A DNA stretch of 64,000 nt from contig NC_081405.1 in NCBI RefSeq assembly GCF_030272615.1, positions 474,580,008 to 474,644,007 of the forward strand, given 5' to 3'. The DNA comes from Cryptomeria japonica (Eukaryota > Streptophyta > Pinopsida > Cupressales > Cupressaceae). The notes under the pieces are model-generated. The model did not search any database, was not told the DNA's origin, and saw only the letters and a program-made list of their open reading frames with translations. Below are positions 44,904 through 56,666 of this stretch, one piece after another (the stretch's first letter is position 1; each line of letters starts with the position of its first letter). The translations under genes were made by a program, and so were the position numbers.

Positions 44904-46197
44904 TGTAAAATTTTAACCTACCCAATTTCATTTTCACTTAGGCCTCACTTTTGTGTTTTGGCCTCTTGTTTCCTAATTTTGTTTTGATTATGCTCACACC
45001 CACCTATATTCAACATCCTTTATACCTGTGAGGGACCTTGTTCAAGTTTAAATCCAAATTGGTAGGACTAGGATTCCCTAGACACCATGGTCCTAGGACC
45101 GAGACACCCTAGGTGCCATGGTCCTCCCAAAAGGGGCCCAAATCTGGACCTTGTAAATGTTCATATTTTGAGGGCGAGATTTTTTTTTTTGTTGGCCTGC
45201 CTCAAAATTTAAAACACACTTTATGTAGTTAGGTATAAAAGCAATCCCAACCCCCTCATTTTGGGATCTTTCAAGTTGAATTTCAATTGCACTTTTACAA
45301 ATTTGAGTGAGCAAGTAATCAAGGATTGTCAAGGCATTGAAGGCGAGGTAAAAGTTTAGATTTCAAGAATTCATGATGGCATCCATGATCAAGAATTTTT
45401 GAAGACATCCTATACAATGCAAGATTAATCAAGGTATCAGGTTTCAATTCAAGCATTTCAAATTTAGATCTAGCTTTGTCCTAAAAAGACAAGCTTTACA
45501 ATTTAGTCAATTCCATTATCAAGTTGAATTTCAATTTAATTCAAGGGTTAATTCTAAACCCAGGGTTTGAACTAAGGAAAATCCCCATTTACAACAACAT
45601 TTTCATTCTTTTTGTGTGTAGGTAACAAATCTAGGAGCCATAAACAAAGATTCTGACAGAGTGGACGATGATGATAAGTTCTAACTTTTGCAAAGGAAAA
45701 AATTAGAGGATCAGGTCAGTAATTTCCACATGGTCTCAAAAATTTCTAGTGATCTTTTGGGAACAAATTTTGAGCAACATCCCAATTTCAAAATATTCCT
45801 GTCTATTTGTATCTAACATCAGGGACTAGGTCGCTAATTGTCACATGGTCCCACACTTTCTAGCCAAACTTGTTATAGGTGCTCTTCTATTGCTTGTAAT
45901 TAGACTTAGCTTTGTATCTACATTATGTGTCTCTAACTTTTTTTCATAGTATTTTATGTCAATTTTCTATCATTTACCCTATAGATCTAGCTTCTAAATT
46001 ATACCCTCTCAATTGCATCTTCAACTAAATTAAAGGGAACATAATCCAATATGTATTTATCCCTCTTATCAATATAAGTGGAGGTTGGATTTTGTTCATT
46101 CAACCTTCCTTTTAATGTTTTGTATGAAAATAAGTGGGTTTCTAAGTTTACATTTTCTTATCTTGTGAATTCCCTTACTCCATTTCCATACATTACA
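44904..46197 (+). repeat. 3' LTR of element F
   Basis: It starts TGTAAAATTTTAACC after the PPT, has the TATA box GGTATAAAAGC at 45233, and ends CATACATTACA. It matches the 5' LTR over about 1.1 kb with many differences (an old insertion). It contains the uninterrupted target of the solo LTR found at 28695. The first 200 bp share blocks with 9229-9400. Confidence 0.88.
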
Positions 46198-47539
46198 TAC
46201 CCATCTACATAAAGAAATATTTCTAGGTACCAGTAGATCTAAGCTAGTGGTTGTTGGGAGTGAAAATGCATTAATCATTTTCTTGGGTCATTTTGTAGGT
46301 AGGTAGGGATTTCATTCTCACATGAATGAGTTTCAAAATTGACATAATAGGAAGGAAAAATCTAACATGTAGGCTAGGAATATTATGCCCAAAATATCAA
46401 CAAGGAAAAGTGTAAAATTAAGGTAAGGCTTAAATGGTACCAAAGTAGGGGTTAATAGAATGTTTGACTCCAAAGGAGTTTGTATATTTTTAGAGTGAAA
46501 GATAGCAAGTTTTAGATAGTGAAGGAATCATAGATGGATATGAATGGAACCCGAAGGATGATGAACTTTGAATGTCTCAAGGGTTGATGTTATTACCATG
46601 ACATCATCACACCAAGATTAGTGATATGATCTTGATGTCAACAATAAGTAGAATTAGATTTTTAGGAAGGGATTCACATGATGTTAAGTTAGGGAACAAC
46701 CAAAAGTCTGACCTTGACAAGGAACTAATGATGCCAATATGGTGTCTTCCTAATAATAGAAAGATTCAAAATCTTGATAAAAGGGTTTTAGAGAACAAGG
46801 GAATATTAGGGATTGTTACCCTAACTCTTGATCTCCCTTTCGAGTGCTAATTTTATTTCTCAATTGGCTTTATCCTTAAGTATTGCTTTAGATTGATTAA
46901 TTTTCAAAATTTTGAACTTGGTCTTTGTAGTGCCAAAGTTCACCAAAGTGTCAATCACCTGATCCTTCTTTGTTTCCAAGAAGTCATATTGTCAGACAAG
47001 TCCCTCCCTTCATAATCGGTTAGTCAGATAATTATGGAACCCTAGTACTTCTTTGCGCATTGTTATCAAGTTCCCAAATTCATTGAAAACCCAACTACTC
47101 TTTGAAGATCACATATCACTGGTAGCTAACTACATTAGTTAGCGCTCAAATTTGGCATGTCGGATGATTTTCAAACTTAGAACACCTCTTGCTCAACATG
47201 CTTCTCAGTTCAAAAATTTATTAATTGCCTGACTTTATTCGATCTCACATTTTCCTTGAGGTGTAATATTTTAGAGGAGCTAAAAAGTATGACTTTTTTT
47301 ATAATGGATTAGATAGAGAAAGACATGCAAGGGTGGTGGCACAATTCCAAAAATTAGGTTATATTACTCTACATGGCCAACATTTTATGAGTTTCAAGCC
47401 TAATTCGTAAATGAAAAATGGTATATTTCTAAATTCATTATTACTTTCTAAAGTTGGTTGGAGTAACGTATCAATACATGAAGAGAGAAAAAAGGGGGAA
47501 AAAGGTTAATTGCATATATTAAAGCATGAAACACAAGAA
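46198..47539. other. Spacer right of element F; no gene
   Basis: Short frames only (the 74-codon frame at 46626-46850 has no recognisable domain). Texture is AT-rich non-coding. I see no element boundary inside it. Confidence 0.45.
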
Positions 47540-47999
47540 AAGCATTTAAAACAAATCAATCAATCTTTTATACCATCTTCTCACCTCCTCCGATATAGCG
47601 AAAAGTGGAAGTGTGCACACTTGATTCTCCACTTGATTTTCTCCTTTGGATGAGGGATGTGGATTTCTCTCTACTACACAACAAATGACAAGGCTTGGAT
47701 AATGTGATAGATGTATTGACTTATATGAGACAATATTTGGGCACAATGTGGGTATGATGGATGATTTTATGACTCAAATGGATAGCATAACAATATGCAA
47801 AGATGGATTATTATTGTGAAGGGTGGAGACTCCAATTTATAGACTGGAGGGGTCCAACATGGATGACCAAGATTGAAGAGAAATGGAGGGCTAGGATTGA
47901 AAGTGAGTGGGAGAGGATTTGAGAGGACAAGTGGGAGATCCAAGAGATTTGTCATAACTGCATTTCTTGTCTCCACACTTCTCACATACATGGGAAAGT
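47540..47999 (-). repeat. LTR fragment, minus strand, cut by element E
   Basis: TCTATAAATTGGAGTCTCC on the minus strand (near 47835) resembles the TATA context of the LTRs at 8331 and 41890, and the flanking text has the same character. The expected U3 side is missing because the E LTR starts at about 48000. Confidence 0.45.
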
Positions 48000-48015
48000 T
48001 GAAGAACACAAATGG

Positions 48016-48042
48016 ACACTGAGAGGGGGGGTGAATTAGTGT
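48016..48042 (-). other. Poly-C-loop hairpin in E LTR
   Basis: ACACTGA (48016-48022) and TTAGTGT (48036-48042) form a 7-bp stem with one mismatch around a G run; a weaker version of the hairpins in D and G. Confidence 0.55.
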
Positions 48043-49439
48043 ATTGAAAAACTTTAAGTTCAGTGTGCATATTTTAAGGATATAATGCAAACATAAATAC
48101 ACACACACAAGAGCACATCACATAACACCAGATGTATGAGGAAAACCCAATGTGGTAAAAACCTCGGTAAGAATAGCTGCTGGAGTCTACTGCTCCAATC
48201 TAGCCTAACAATAAATAACAAATTACAATGTTTAGGTCACCAAACCAAGGAGCACCAACCCCTGATTTTATGAGCACCTACTCAAAGGAGAACCTATCCC
48301 TACTCTAAGCACCCACTCAGAGCTTTACAGTGATTGATCAAGTTTACAATGTGAGGATAAAACCTTGTTACAAATGAGTTTTGTAACACTTACAAAATTT
48401 TTATATCTTGAGAATGACTTTCTTTGTCTGCTAAATTTTTTCTTCTGTTTCTCCTCCTTCCTCTATCTGGTTATCTTCTTCTCTCTACTACAACATTACT
48501 CTACATAATACTCTATTATTGCTTTGTTTTCTCTTGGCAGCAACACAACTTTCTCTCTCTCTCAACAACAACACACCTTTGTTCAACACCTCACACTAGT
48601 TACCCATAGATCGATGGAGTTGTCTTTATTTTTACCTCTATCTCTGTCTCTACAACCACACCTGCCAAACTATTGAATCACATTTATAGCTACTCTAGTA
48701 TTGGATTGACTCTATACACATTAAATTTTTCTCCTAGAACAATCTTGAATATTTTATTCAAGTCAGTTGTCTTGGAGCTCTGCGACTAAAAATATTTTAT
48801 TCTTTGTCCTAAATAAGATCTTAGATCAGCTGCCTAAATCAAATGCATCATGTCTATCTTCAGATCATTCTCTTTACTTAGATTACTAATTTTAGTAATC
48901 TTCCTCTACCCATAACGAACTACAATCCTTCCTCGAGCTACATAGCCTGCCTGTAACTTGGTCACCATTAATGCGTCTTTCATCCTCTCTGAAAAGTTTG
49001 ACAACTACCACACTGAAATCCACCATCACCAACTTTTGCATATCTGATTCATTCTCTATTCATCAGATAGCCTTATGTCTTCATATTCTTCATCTAGATC
49101 AGATGGTCAAGGTCGGTTGACCTCCACGTAGATCATTATGCCTATCGACATGCAAACATCTTCTTATTCAACGCCCAAGTCACTTGATCAATCCTAGTCA
49201 ATCATCCACGTGGACCTCTGAGTCTATCGACTTGCAGACATGGCCACAAAGTCGATCACAATCTTCAATTTTTTCGGGAAAATACCCTTTCATCACTTCA
49301 AGAGGTTTCCTCTAATTCACTCTATACATGCCATGTCATCGGGTCAAACTTAGTCAATGCCCATGTGGACTATCGGGCTGCTCAGATCCATTACACTTCA
49401 TACTATGGATAACCTTCATTTTATACACCTCGCATGTAT

Positions 49440-50230
49440 GTTCTACTCATGCCGGATAAGCTTATGTCATTCTCAATAAGCCTTCCTCTTTCTTTATTAG
49501 CCCACACCACATTAGCATAGTCTCTTAACCCACACGGGATAAGGTTTTCTTCATGGAATGCATTCACTTGTTAGGCTGCGCAACATTTTGTGTGCCTCTT
49601 GACCCATGTAGTATAAGGTTTTCCTTATCCAACAAGTCTCTTCTCATCCCTGCTTGGTCATGCGGGATAAGAAGACCCTTCAATTCCTACTTCCCTTTTA
49701 CTTATCCCATGGGCTTCTTCACATTCAATCTTGGTCATGCGAGATAAGAAGGCCCTTCACTTCCTTTTGTTTTCTTATCCTGCGGGCCCACTGACATTAT
49801 CCTCGTCTAGTGAGGGATAAGAACCTTCAAGTAATCATCCTTTGATTTCTTATCCAGTGAGACCATTTCTCTCCAGGTTTCACCATGTGGGATAAGGAGT
49901 CGCCTTTACTTTTTTTTATCCAGTGCGAACCTTGTGTAGCCTCTTCGTTCATGCGAGATAAGGGAATCCAAAATCTTCCCTTCAGTTTGTTATCCCGCGC
50001 AACTTTTCACTATTAGCTAATATGTTGCAGGATAAGAGAAACAGATTGGTTCATCAAACTTAAGTTATCCTATGCGACAAGCACATGAACTTTTCCACAA
50101 CCCAAGATAAGAAGAAACACCATGTGCACCTCACAAGTGTTATCTCGCGAGGTCAAAACTCTCTCAGGAACGTTGTGGGATAAGAGGATAGCCTGATTGA
50201 CTTGTCAACAATGTTATCCCATGGGGTCAT
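49440..50230. repeat. Array of GATAAG/CTTATC inverted pairs, about nine units
   Basis: GGGATAAG-like words (near 49453, 49536, 49664, 49742, 49813, 49889, 49956, 50029, 50104, 50177) alternate with CTTATCCC/TTATCCxGCG words (near 49623, 49701, 49774, 49849, 49916, 49990, 50065, 50140, 50213). They are spaced by 25-50 bp, giving a period of about 75-100 bp. Most pairs carry GCG or TGCG next to the core. The intervening sequence is less conserved than the cores. Confidence 0.75.
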
Positions 50231-50507
50231 TTAACCCTCATTCAAACACACCACAAAACCCTCAGATGCATGTGAACTAGACAATTGCTGCCACGTGGAA
50301 ATCATGACATACCAACCACAACACGTGACTCAATGATTATTGCCTACATGACCAACATGTGAAGGTGATGAAACTGGTCGAAACCCCAACAATGAATCTG
50401 GTCGAAACCTAGACGATGAATATGGTTGAAACCCTTGCAGTATAACATGATGTGTTATGCGCGACTCCATTGACATCCTTTTGACATCAATGACAATAAT
50501 GCCAACA

Positions 50508-50789
50508 ATCTCCCTCTTTGGCATTGATGTCAATACACTTGTAAAATCATTCATAGACCATGTTCATTTACAAACCATTTCTCTGACCATTTCTCTCACT
50601 TTGACAACAATGGAAAAGGGTGTTGCTACTAACTGTCAATTGTTCATGAATGCCTCCTTTGATTTTCTATAGCAATGAATGGAACTTCCAATTTTGATCA
50701 TGACACATATGCAGTACATTAGAAATTTCGTTTACAACTTCTCGACCTCTACTGCCTATAATGAGATGAACCATTATTAATATATAAAA
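50508..50789 (-). other. PPT and 3' internal remnant of element E
   Basis: Starts with the PPT module (plus-strand ATCTCCCTCTTTGGCATTGA), with a second purine-like tract near 50571-50600 (CTCTCACTTTGACAACAATG). It is non-coding and is cut at 50790 by the D LTR. Confidence 0.65.
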
Positions 50790-52010
50790 TGTTAGACGGT
50801 TCAAATAACCAGAAGACAACTGAGAGGGGGGGGGGGTGAATCAGTTGTCACAGATTATCGAAACCATTAGCAATTTAAACTTTAATACCGAAACCCAAAA
50901 CATTAATACCGGGATAATAGTTAAACCAATTAAGCATAAACAATAATCACATAATAAATACCATCCACATGACACCAAGCTTTGTACGTGGAAAACCCGA
51001 TAAAGAGAAAAACCAGGGTGGGAAGCCTACCCACAGTTAGATAATACTTTTGCAGTAAGTATGTGAATTACAATTGAGGGGCCTGCACTTACATGAAGGC
51101 CAACAACCTAGAGTGCATTTCTCATCACAAAAGGAGCCTCACTGACTACATAGAAATCTAGACTACAATCCGGAGAAGTGTTGAACTGCAAAAGATAACA
51201 TCTCCTATGCCTGAGTACAGTTCCAGTTAAGCTCAATATTGGAGGACTAAATCCTCTTACATAAAACCAATTCGATCTCCAATGATCGACCAACTCCTTT
51301 TCCTGAATGATATTACATTATTCACACATTACATTCCTTGACCATGGCCTCTAACATAATCATGATGATCAAAAAATGAGATCTTACATCTATATATACA
51401 AACCCTCGACCATAAAAAATTAGGTCAACCACTAGATAATAAACCAATTATATAATTACAAACCATGTCGGCCTTAGACCAAACAAATAATATCCAACAC
51501 ATAAGACATCCCGGAAATACATCAAGAGGTCCAAGCCACACGTTACATTAAAGCCGGTCCATAACCTAGATCAACTGGGACCCAATATAGGTCCACACAC
51601 TTCAACAATGATCTCCATCCACCAAGTCTCGAACATGATCACCAACAACATCCTGAAACTCCACCAGAAGCTACACCAACACCACTTATGCAATTCATCA
51701 AGGATCTTCATCAAAATCTCTACCGGTGAAACCCTCGCCAGAACCAGAAACCAAGCTTCTAAGCAAGTAGGATAGCATCTGATCACCATACCAAAACCTT
51801 ATGACCAAATATGAGCATGAGTATCATGAACAAGCCAATTCCATCACCAAACTATACCGGAGCCTACCGGATCATGTCGGATCCAAATCAACCAAAAACC
51901 ACTCAACCTACGAGGACCATAAGGGTGTCGATAAAGCATCCAAATAGATCATGATGACATCAATGACAAAACATCAATGCAACACAATTAATTCCACCAA
52001 ATGGCCAACA
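50790..52010 (-). repeat. 3' LTR of element D
   Basis: Plus-strand start TGTTAGACGGTTC, end ATGGCCAACA next to the PPT. It shares the terminal TGTTAGA start, poly-G hairpin and PPT neighbour with G and E, though the middle has diverged. Length 1,221 bp. Confidence 0.82.
50815..50849 (-). other. Poly-C-loop hairpin in D LTR
   Basis: GACAACTGA (50815-50823) and TCAGTTGTC (50841-50849) form a perfect 9-bp stem around a run of eleven G (C in the sense RNA). The stem sequence differs from that of G (GACACTGA) with matching changes on both sides. Confidence 0.82.
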
Positions 52011-52036
52011 ATCTCCCCCTTTGGCATTGATGGCAA
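52011..52036 (-). promoter_or_regulatory. Polypurine tract of element D
   Basis: Minus strand: ATCAATGCCAAAGGGGGAGAT directly before TGTTGGCC. The form AAAGGGGGAGATTGTTGG is common at copia 3' ends. Confidence 0.85.
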
Positions 52037-52294
52037 CACTAGATGTGAAAAACATCTAAGTACTAAGAAATGACAAACAAGTCTCCCCCAATGGAAGACA
52101 ACCAACAATCTCCCGCATACAACTCTGAATGTCAATATCTCTCCCTTTACTTTTTTTTCTTATTCATATTTCTCCCCCTATGACTTTTTCTTTTTCTTTC
52201 TTTGTCTTTTTCACATCAATATCTCTCCCCCTTTGACATCAATGCCATAAATCTGACAAAAATATCAAAGCAAGAACATAAACCACTGAATCAC
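52037..52294 (-). other. 3' non-coding region of D with extra purine modules
   Basis: Several CTCCCCC tracts recur (near 52082, 52176 and 52221). The last reads CTCTCCCCCTTTGACATCAA, nearly a second full PPT module. The region ends in TSD ATCAC (52290-52294). Confidence 0.65.
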
Positions 52295-53495
52295 TGTAAA
52301 GACATAAATCGAGCTAACTTCAATAATAGCCAAATTACTCTATTCTTAAATAAACACATAGATCAGTTAATAAGTCTATTTCATTCCAAATTTCCATCCA
52401 TAGCTTCATTTGATCATTCCATTTAAATCGTAATAAACATGAATTTTCTATAAAAGATAAATATTCTTTATTCCATAAATTGATAAAAGTAGTATCTCAA
52501 TCATACAATACTTACGCATTTCAAGTTGTCATAAGTTCAATAATAAATAATACAAAGTGTAGATGTATAAAAATGACCATATTCCTAAATGAATATTTTA
52601 TGTTGATTTCTCTATTTGATTAAATCCAATTTAATTAAATTATCCACATTCCTCTATTTAATTAAATAAATTACTCAATTTATTTAAATTAAATTCACTA
52701 TATCATTTAATGAATAAATCATTTTATTCAATTAAATCCCCCCCTATCCACTTTTAATTAAATTCAAATTTAATTAAATAGTTATCCTAAATTGAATAAA
52801 TCTAATTTATTTAATTTTCCCAAATTACAACCAAATTGAATAAATCATTTAATTCAATTAAATCCTATTATCCCTCCACCCACTTGCAAAATCCCAAACC
52901 CCTTTCTAATCCCTTCTAGAATCTTCTAATCGCTTCTAATTAGCCTAACCCCTCCTCTAAACTTTGTCACATCCCTAAGCAAAGGGAAGTCACTTCTCAA
53001 ACCTCAAAGTCTTTGATAACCATTAAAGGTTTTCAACCTTCAACCACTTAAATCCTCAAAGTCTTTGATAGCCATTAAAAGCTTCCAACCTTCAACCACT
53101 AAATCCCCCAAAGTCTCCAATAACCATTAATGGTTAACTCCAACCCTCTTACATGGTTAAAACATTTGTTTTAACTCAACCTTCACCCAACCCAAGGGTC
53201 TCATCAGGCCTTTAATGCTTTGACCATGATTATCTCTTAATCATTTGCACAAAGGTTTATCCTTGGATTAACTCTTAATCCAGTGGGTAATCTTAACTTA
53301 GACTTGACCCTTACCCTCTAGATAACCATGAGGTCTTCTCAGGCCTTTAATGCCTCCAACCCCTTCTCTCAACCCAACCCTATGTTGACATTTGTCACCA
53401 TTTCATTGGTGCAAATTGTGCACATGGATCCCCAACTTTCAAACTTGGCCCTTGATTAAACCTTTCAACCTTGACCATCCATTGCCCTATTTTTG

Positions 53496-53504
53496 CTATA
53501 AATA
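53496..53504 (+). promoter_or_regulatory. TATA box in the inserted LTR
   Basis: CTATAAATAGAGC about 940 bp into the LTR-like sequence. Confidence 0.5.
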
Positions 53505-53955
53505 GAGCTCTCATTCCTCCATTTTAGATAATCAAATCTTGTAGCATCACACTTATGCTCAAATACATTCAATCTTTCTCATTTCATATATGCTCATCAT
53601 TTAGCCTCTCTTTAAATCAGGAAGTAGACTAAATATGCATGTTTAGAATAATTTCTTTATCATTTTAGCTCAATCATAGATTAAATATATCATGTTAGGA
53701 TAGTATTCATACTAATCTCGTCATCTTATCATCTAGTTTATTGAATTCTAGAATCATACCTAGCCTATAACGCATCTCATACTAAAATCTATCAGAGCAT
53801 CCCTTGTTCTTACATTTGCCATCCCCGAACCATTTTGCTCAGTGATCTGAGAGCAAAACATTGGTTTGAGGGACATTGTGAGATAGAGAACCATGGGACC
53901 CTCCTTGGGAAGCTGAGTAATACGTTATTACTCCATAGCTTGCACCAAGAAGTCC

Positions 53956-53973
53956 TGTGTGTGTGTGTGTGTG
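53956..53973. repeat. (GT)n microsatellite
   Basis: Nine GT dinucleotides in a row. Confidence 0.9.
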
Positions 53974-56634
53974 GACTAGTATCTAGCATAATTTTCACAT
54001 ATTGAGTTTTATTAGCCCACTTTTCCCGCATACACAAAGTAAAGGGTGAGATGCGTCCGTTGATCTGCAACCCAAGCTATCACCAATGCAGTCTTTAGCA
54101 TGAAGACGAGAATAAGATTTAGATGCTTTTTTCGCCCAACCTTGAAGCTTACGCTTCCCCGGAATTCTTGGTCAATTGCTTAGCAAAAAAATTCGAAAGG
54201 CAAGATGGAATCTGGTGCGTTCCTAGATGATACATGCATTTTCAATTTTCTAATTCTATTAAGAAACAAGCATTCATTATCAATCAAGGATATGGTAGAG
54301 AGCTTAAAATAAAAGAATTTCATCTATTTCAATGGTTTATTCAATTTGATTACTTGGGTGAGTATAATGTCATGCACAACAAAAATAGATAGTTGGAAAA
54401 GCAACTATTCTCTCTATAATCCACATTCGACACCTGTCTTGGAAGGTAACTTTCCATAAACGCAAGCCTATCTAGCTTTGTTCACATAAATCTAGAATAA
54501 ATTCATATAGAAGACAATCTTTCGTTTGAATAGAAATTGATAGAATAAATCTTTTATTACAACGAATCCTATCTAATAGGAAACAATCTTTTATGGATAA
54601 TCAAATATACATCTAAAAGAAAACAATCTTTCCCTTCTATCTTCTAAGCAATTTAAAGACAAGATTAAAATATTAAGAAGGTGTAATACATGTATGCATC
54701 TTTACATAGAAATTGAATAAAATGAGCACACATTCTTTTATTCAATTATCAAACATTTAAATAATGTAATCATTAACGTGCATTCCATTTCTTATGGTTT
54801 AGAAATCTAAGTTTTATTTCATCTAAAATCTCTATCTTTCCACGTGTCTTGGTTCATTTACCTCTTTTCTCGAACATCATACTAATATGTGACTTTCCAT
54901 GATTTAAGAACTCAACTCACTGATTTTACTAATTTTCCATAACAACTATCTAACATGATGAAAATTCATAAAGTGCCTATCTATATGGCCTTTCAAATGA
55001 GACACCTAATCACCATTTTTTTCATGCAAGGATCAAATTCAAAAGTGTAAGTCTTTTCTACACAAATTCAAAATAAACTTCAATTCTTAATAATTCATTA
55101 TCCTAGTATTTCATCTTCTTTGAAGTTCAATTTCAGAACTCCTCTTTCTATCCTCTTACTCTGTTCCTAGAGGATTGGGTGATCTAATTTCTAAGAGTTT
55201 CACTAAGTTTTATCAACAAACTTTCATAAATATATCATTATTGTATCTATATTTTCATGATCGTAATTTAAACAATTAAAAATGATTCATTTTGCGACTC
55301 TAAATCTTCCATTAGAATATTTCATAATTCTAAAACTAGATCAATCTTTATCTCTTAATCTCTTCAACATAACATACTAGATTTGAGCCTACCTCAAGAA
55401 ACATAATCCAGGTCTATTATGATCCTTGATAACTTCGAATTGTCAGTAATACATCTGGATTCCAATGCTTTCCTTCTCGATGCTCTTCTATCTCACTAGT
55501 TCTTATCCTTTGCATATTCTTAGAATTTCTCTAATAATAATAAAATAACTATCACTCAATCGAGAATCCTAACCCCTAAGTTCGATGCTAAATCTAAGAT
55601 GATCATCATTGATCTTTTACGACATAGTCGTAATCACGTCTAAATCTCCTCTACTCTTCTCTTCCACATTCCATTTTCTAATCCTTCGTTGATCTATCTT
55701 TTCCTCTTCCATCTCTATTCTTGCCTCCATGAGTCTATAGTCTCTCCTTGCATGTGAGTGTGTGTGCATATCCCATCTTCCTATCCTACATCTCTATTTA
55801 TCCTATTTTCTCCTACGATCTCTCCCCATTTAGAGGCTCAATGATGATTGTTGATTTGAAGTCTATTACATTGAGTCTTTGTTTAACTCTCTCTCACATA
55901 TCCACGTCTAATAGAGATGGCAATTCTAAATGCAATTTCTGCTGTTCTAGTGCATGAGTTAACTACACAACAGTTTCCTATCGTTGATATTCCTATATTC
56001 ATGGCACCATGTGCCTATTATCTCATTACTTCCTGCGGTTATATGCCACTTCTTCCTGTAGTGTATGTGCCACCGATTGTAGACTTCTAATCTTTATTCA
56101 ACGTGGACATTATCAGTCGATTCCAACCCATGGAAGGAAACAATTATCTGTAGTTTACTCGCTTGACAGAGGGGATGCCAAGTTAAACTTATTTACAAAC
56201 ACTTAATTGTTTGAGCGAGTTCATTGTTTTCACTGCCAGGTCGATGGCCATTGTTTCCACGTCGCAACCTCTAAGTTCTGCATTTAAATAATGGTCTATG
56301 CCTAGTTTATTGCCATGATCTCCATGTTGATGGACATGCGATCCTCGATTTGGGTTAACCGATAGTCTTTGTCTAATTGGCCACCCTAACTGCCATGCGA
56401 CATAGTCACTATGCTAACACGCCACCTTTCTAACATAAAAATGTAATATGCAACTATATTTCAGTTGCAAAGTAAATATTAAATATTAAACTCTTAACAA
56501 ATTCTTTAATAACCACTTTCTATAATTAAATATATATTTTGGATTTTCATTAAATAACTTAATTTCATAAATTTGATTATATATACAATAATCACATATG
56601 TATTTATAAGAACATGATTGAATTATTAGAACTC

Positions 56635-56658
<24 letters not shown>
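56635..56658. repeat. (AT)n microsatellite in the C 3' LTR
   Basis: About 12 AT repeats, then ATGTATGTATTATATATAT. The 5' LTR copy (60981-61015) has a shorter, different AT tract, so this tract has changed since insertion. Confidence 0.85.

Positions 56659-56666
<8 letters not shown>

Larger units (their letters stand above)
28400..46197 (+). mobile_element. Element F: old Ty3/gypsy element with gag and protease only, heavily nested
   Basis: The 5' LTR (28400-30349, left-truncated) and 3' LTR (44904-46197) are clearly homologous from the GGTATAAAAGC region to the TTACA end. Between them lie gag (30815-32067 and 40790-41374), protease (42561-42975) and a Pro/Ser-rich spacer, then a non-coding tail and PPT. 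There is no RT, RNase H or integrase. Insertions in it: a B-family solo LTR (28695-29498), a composite block with element G (about 32068-40780), and a solo LTR (41375-42560). Gag and protease motifs resemble the Tat/Ogre side of gypsy; that assignment is inference. Confidence 0.85.
48000..50507 (-). repeat. 3' LTR of element E (copia-like, about 2.5 kb)
   Basis: The right end GCCAACA at 50507 abuts a PPT module, so the minus strand reads PPT then TGTTGGCATTATTG. The left end carries ACTGAGAGGGGGGGTGAATT, as in the LTRs of D and G; the exact terminus (47991-48013) is uncertain. Its unusual length is due partly to an array of GATAAG inverted pairs (49440-50230). The rest of E beyond 50789 is displaced by element D. 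Confidence 0.75.
52558..56467 (+). mobile_element. Insertion in the C LTR, starting with an LTR-like head
   Basis: It starts TGTAGATGTATAAAAATG, followed by a U3-like region of TTTAATTAAATT tracts, then CTATAAATAGAG (TATA) at 53496. This is the TGTA...TATAAAT superfamily of 7564 and 41375. CAAAG is found at 52553-52557 and 56468-56472, a candidate TSD, but the right end then reads CAGTTG rather than CA. No second LTR copy and no coding frame are seen in 54240-56460, so it is a fragment or a non-autonomous element. Confidence 0.55.

Noticed and set aside
56635-56658. AT microsatellite as a regulatory element
   Set aside because: A simple dinucleotide tract that differs between the two LTRs of the same element; slippage is sufficient explanation.
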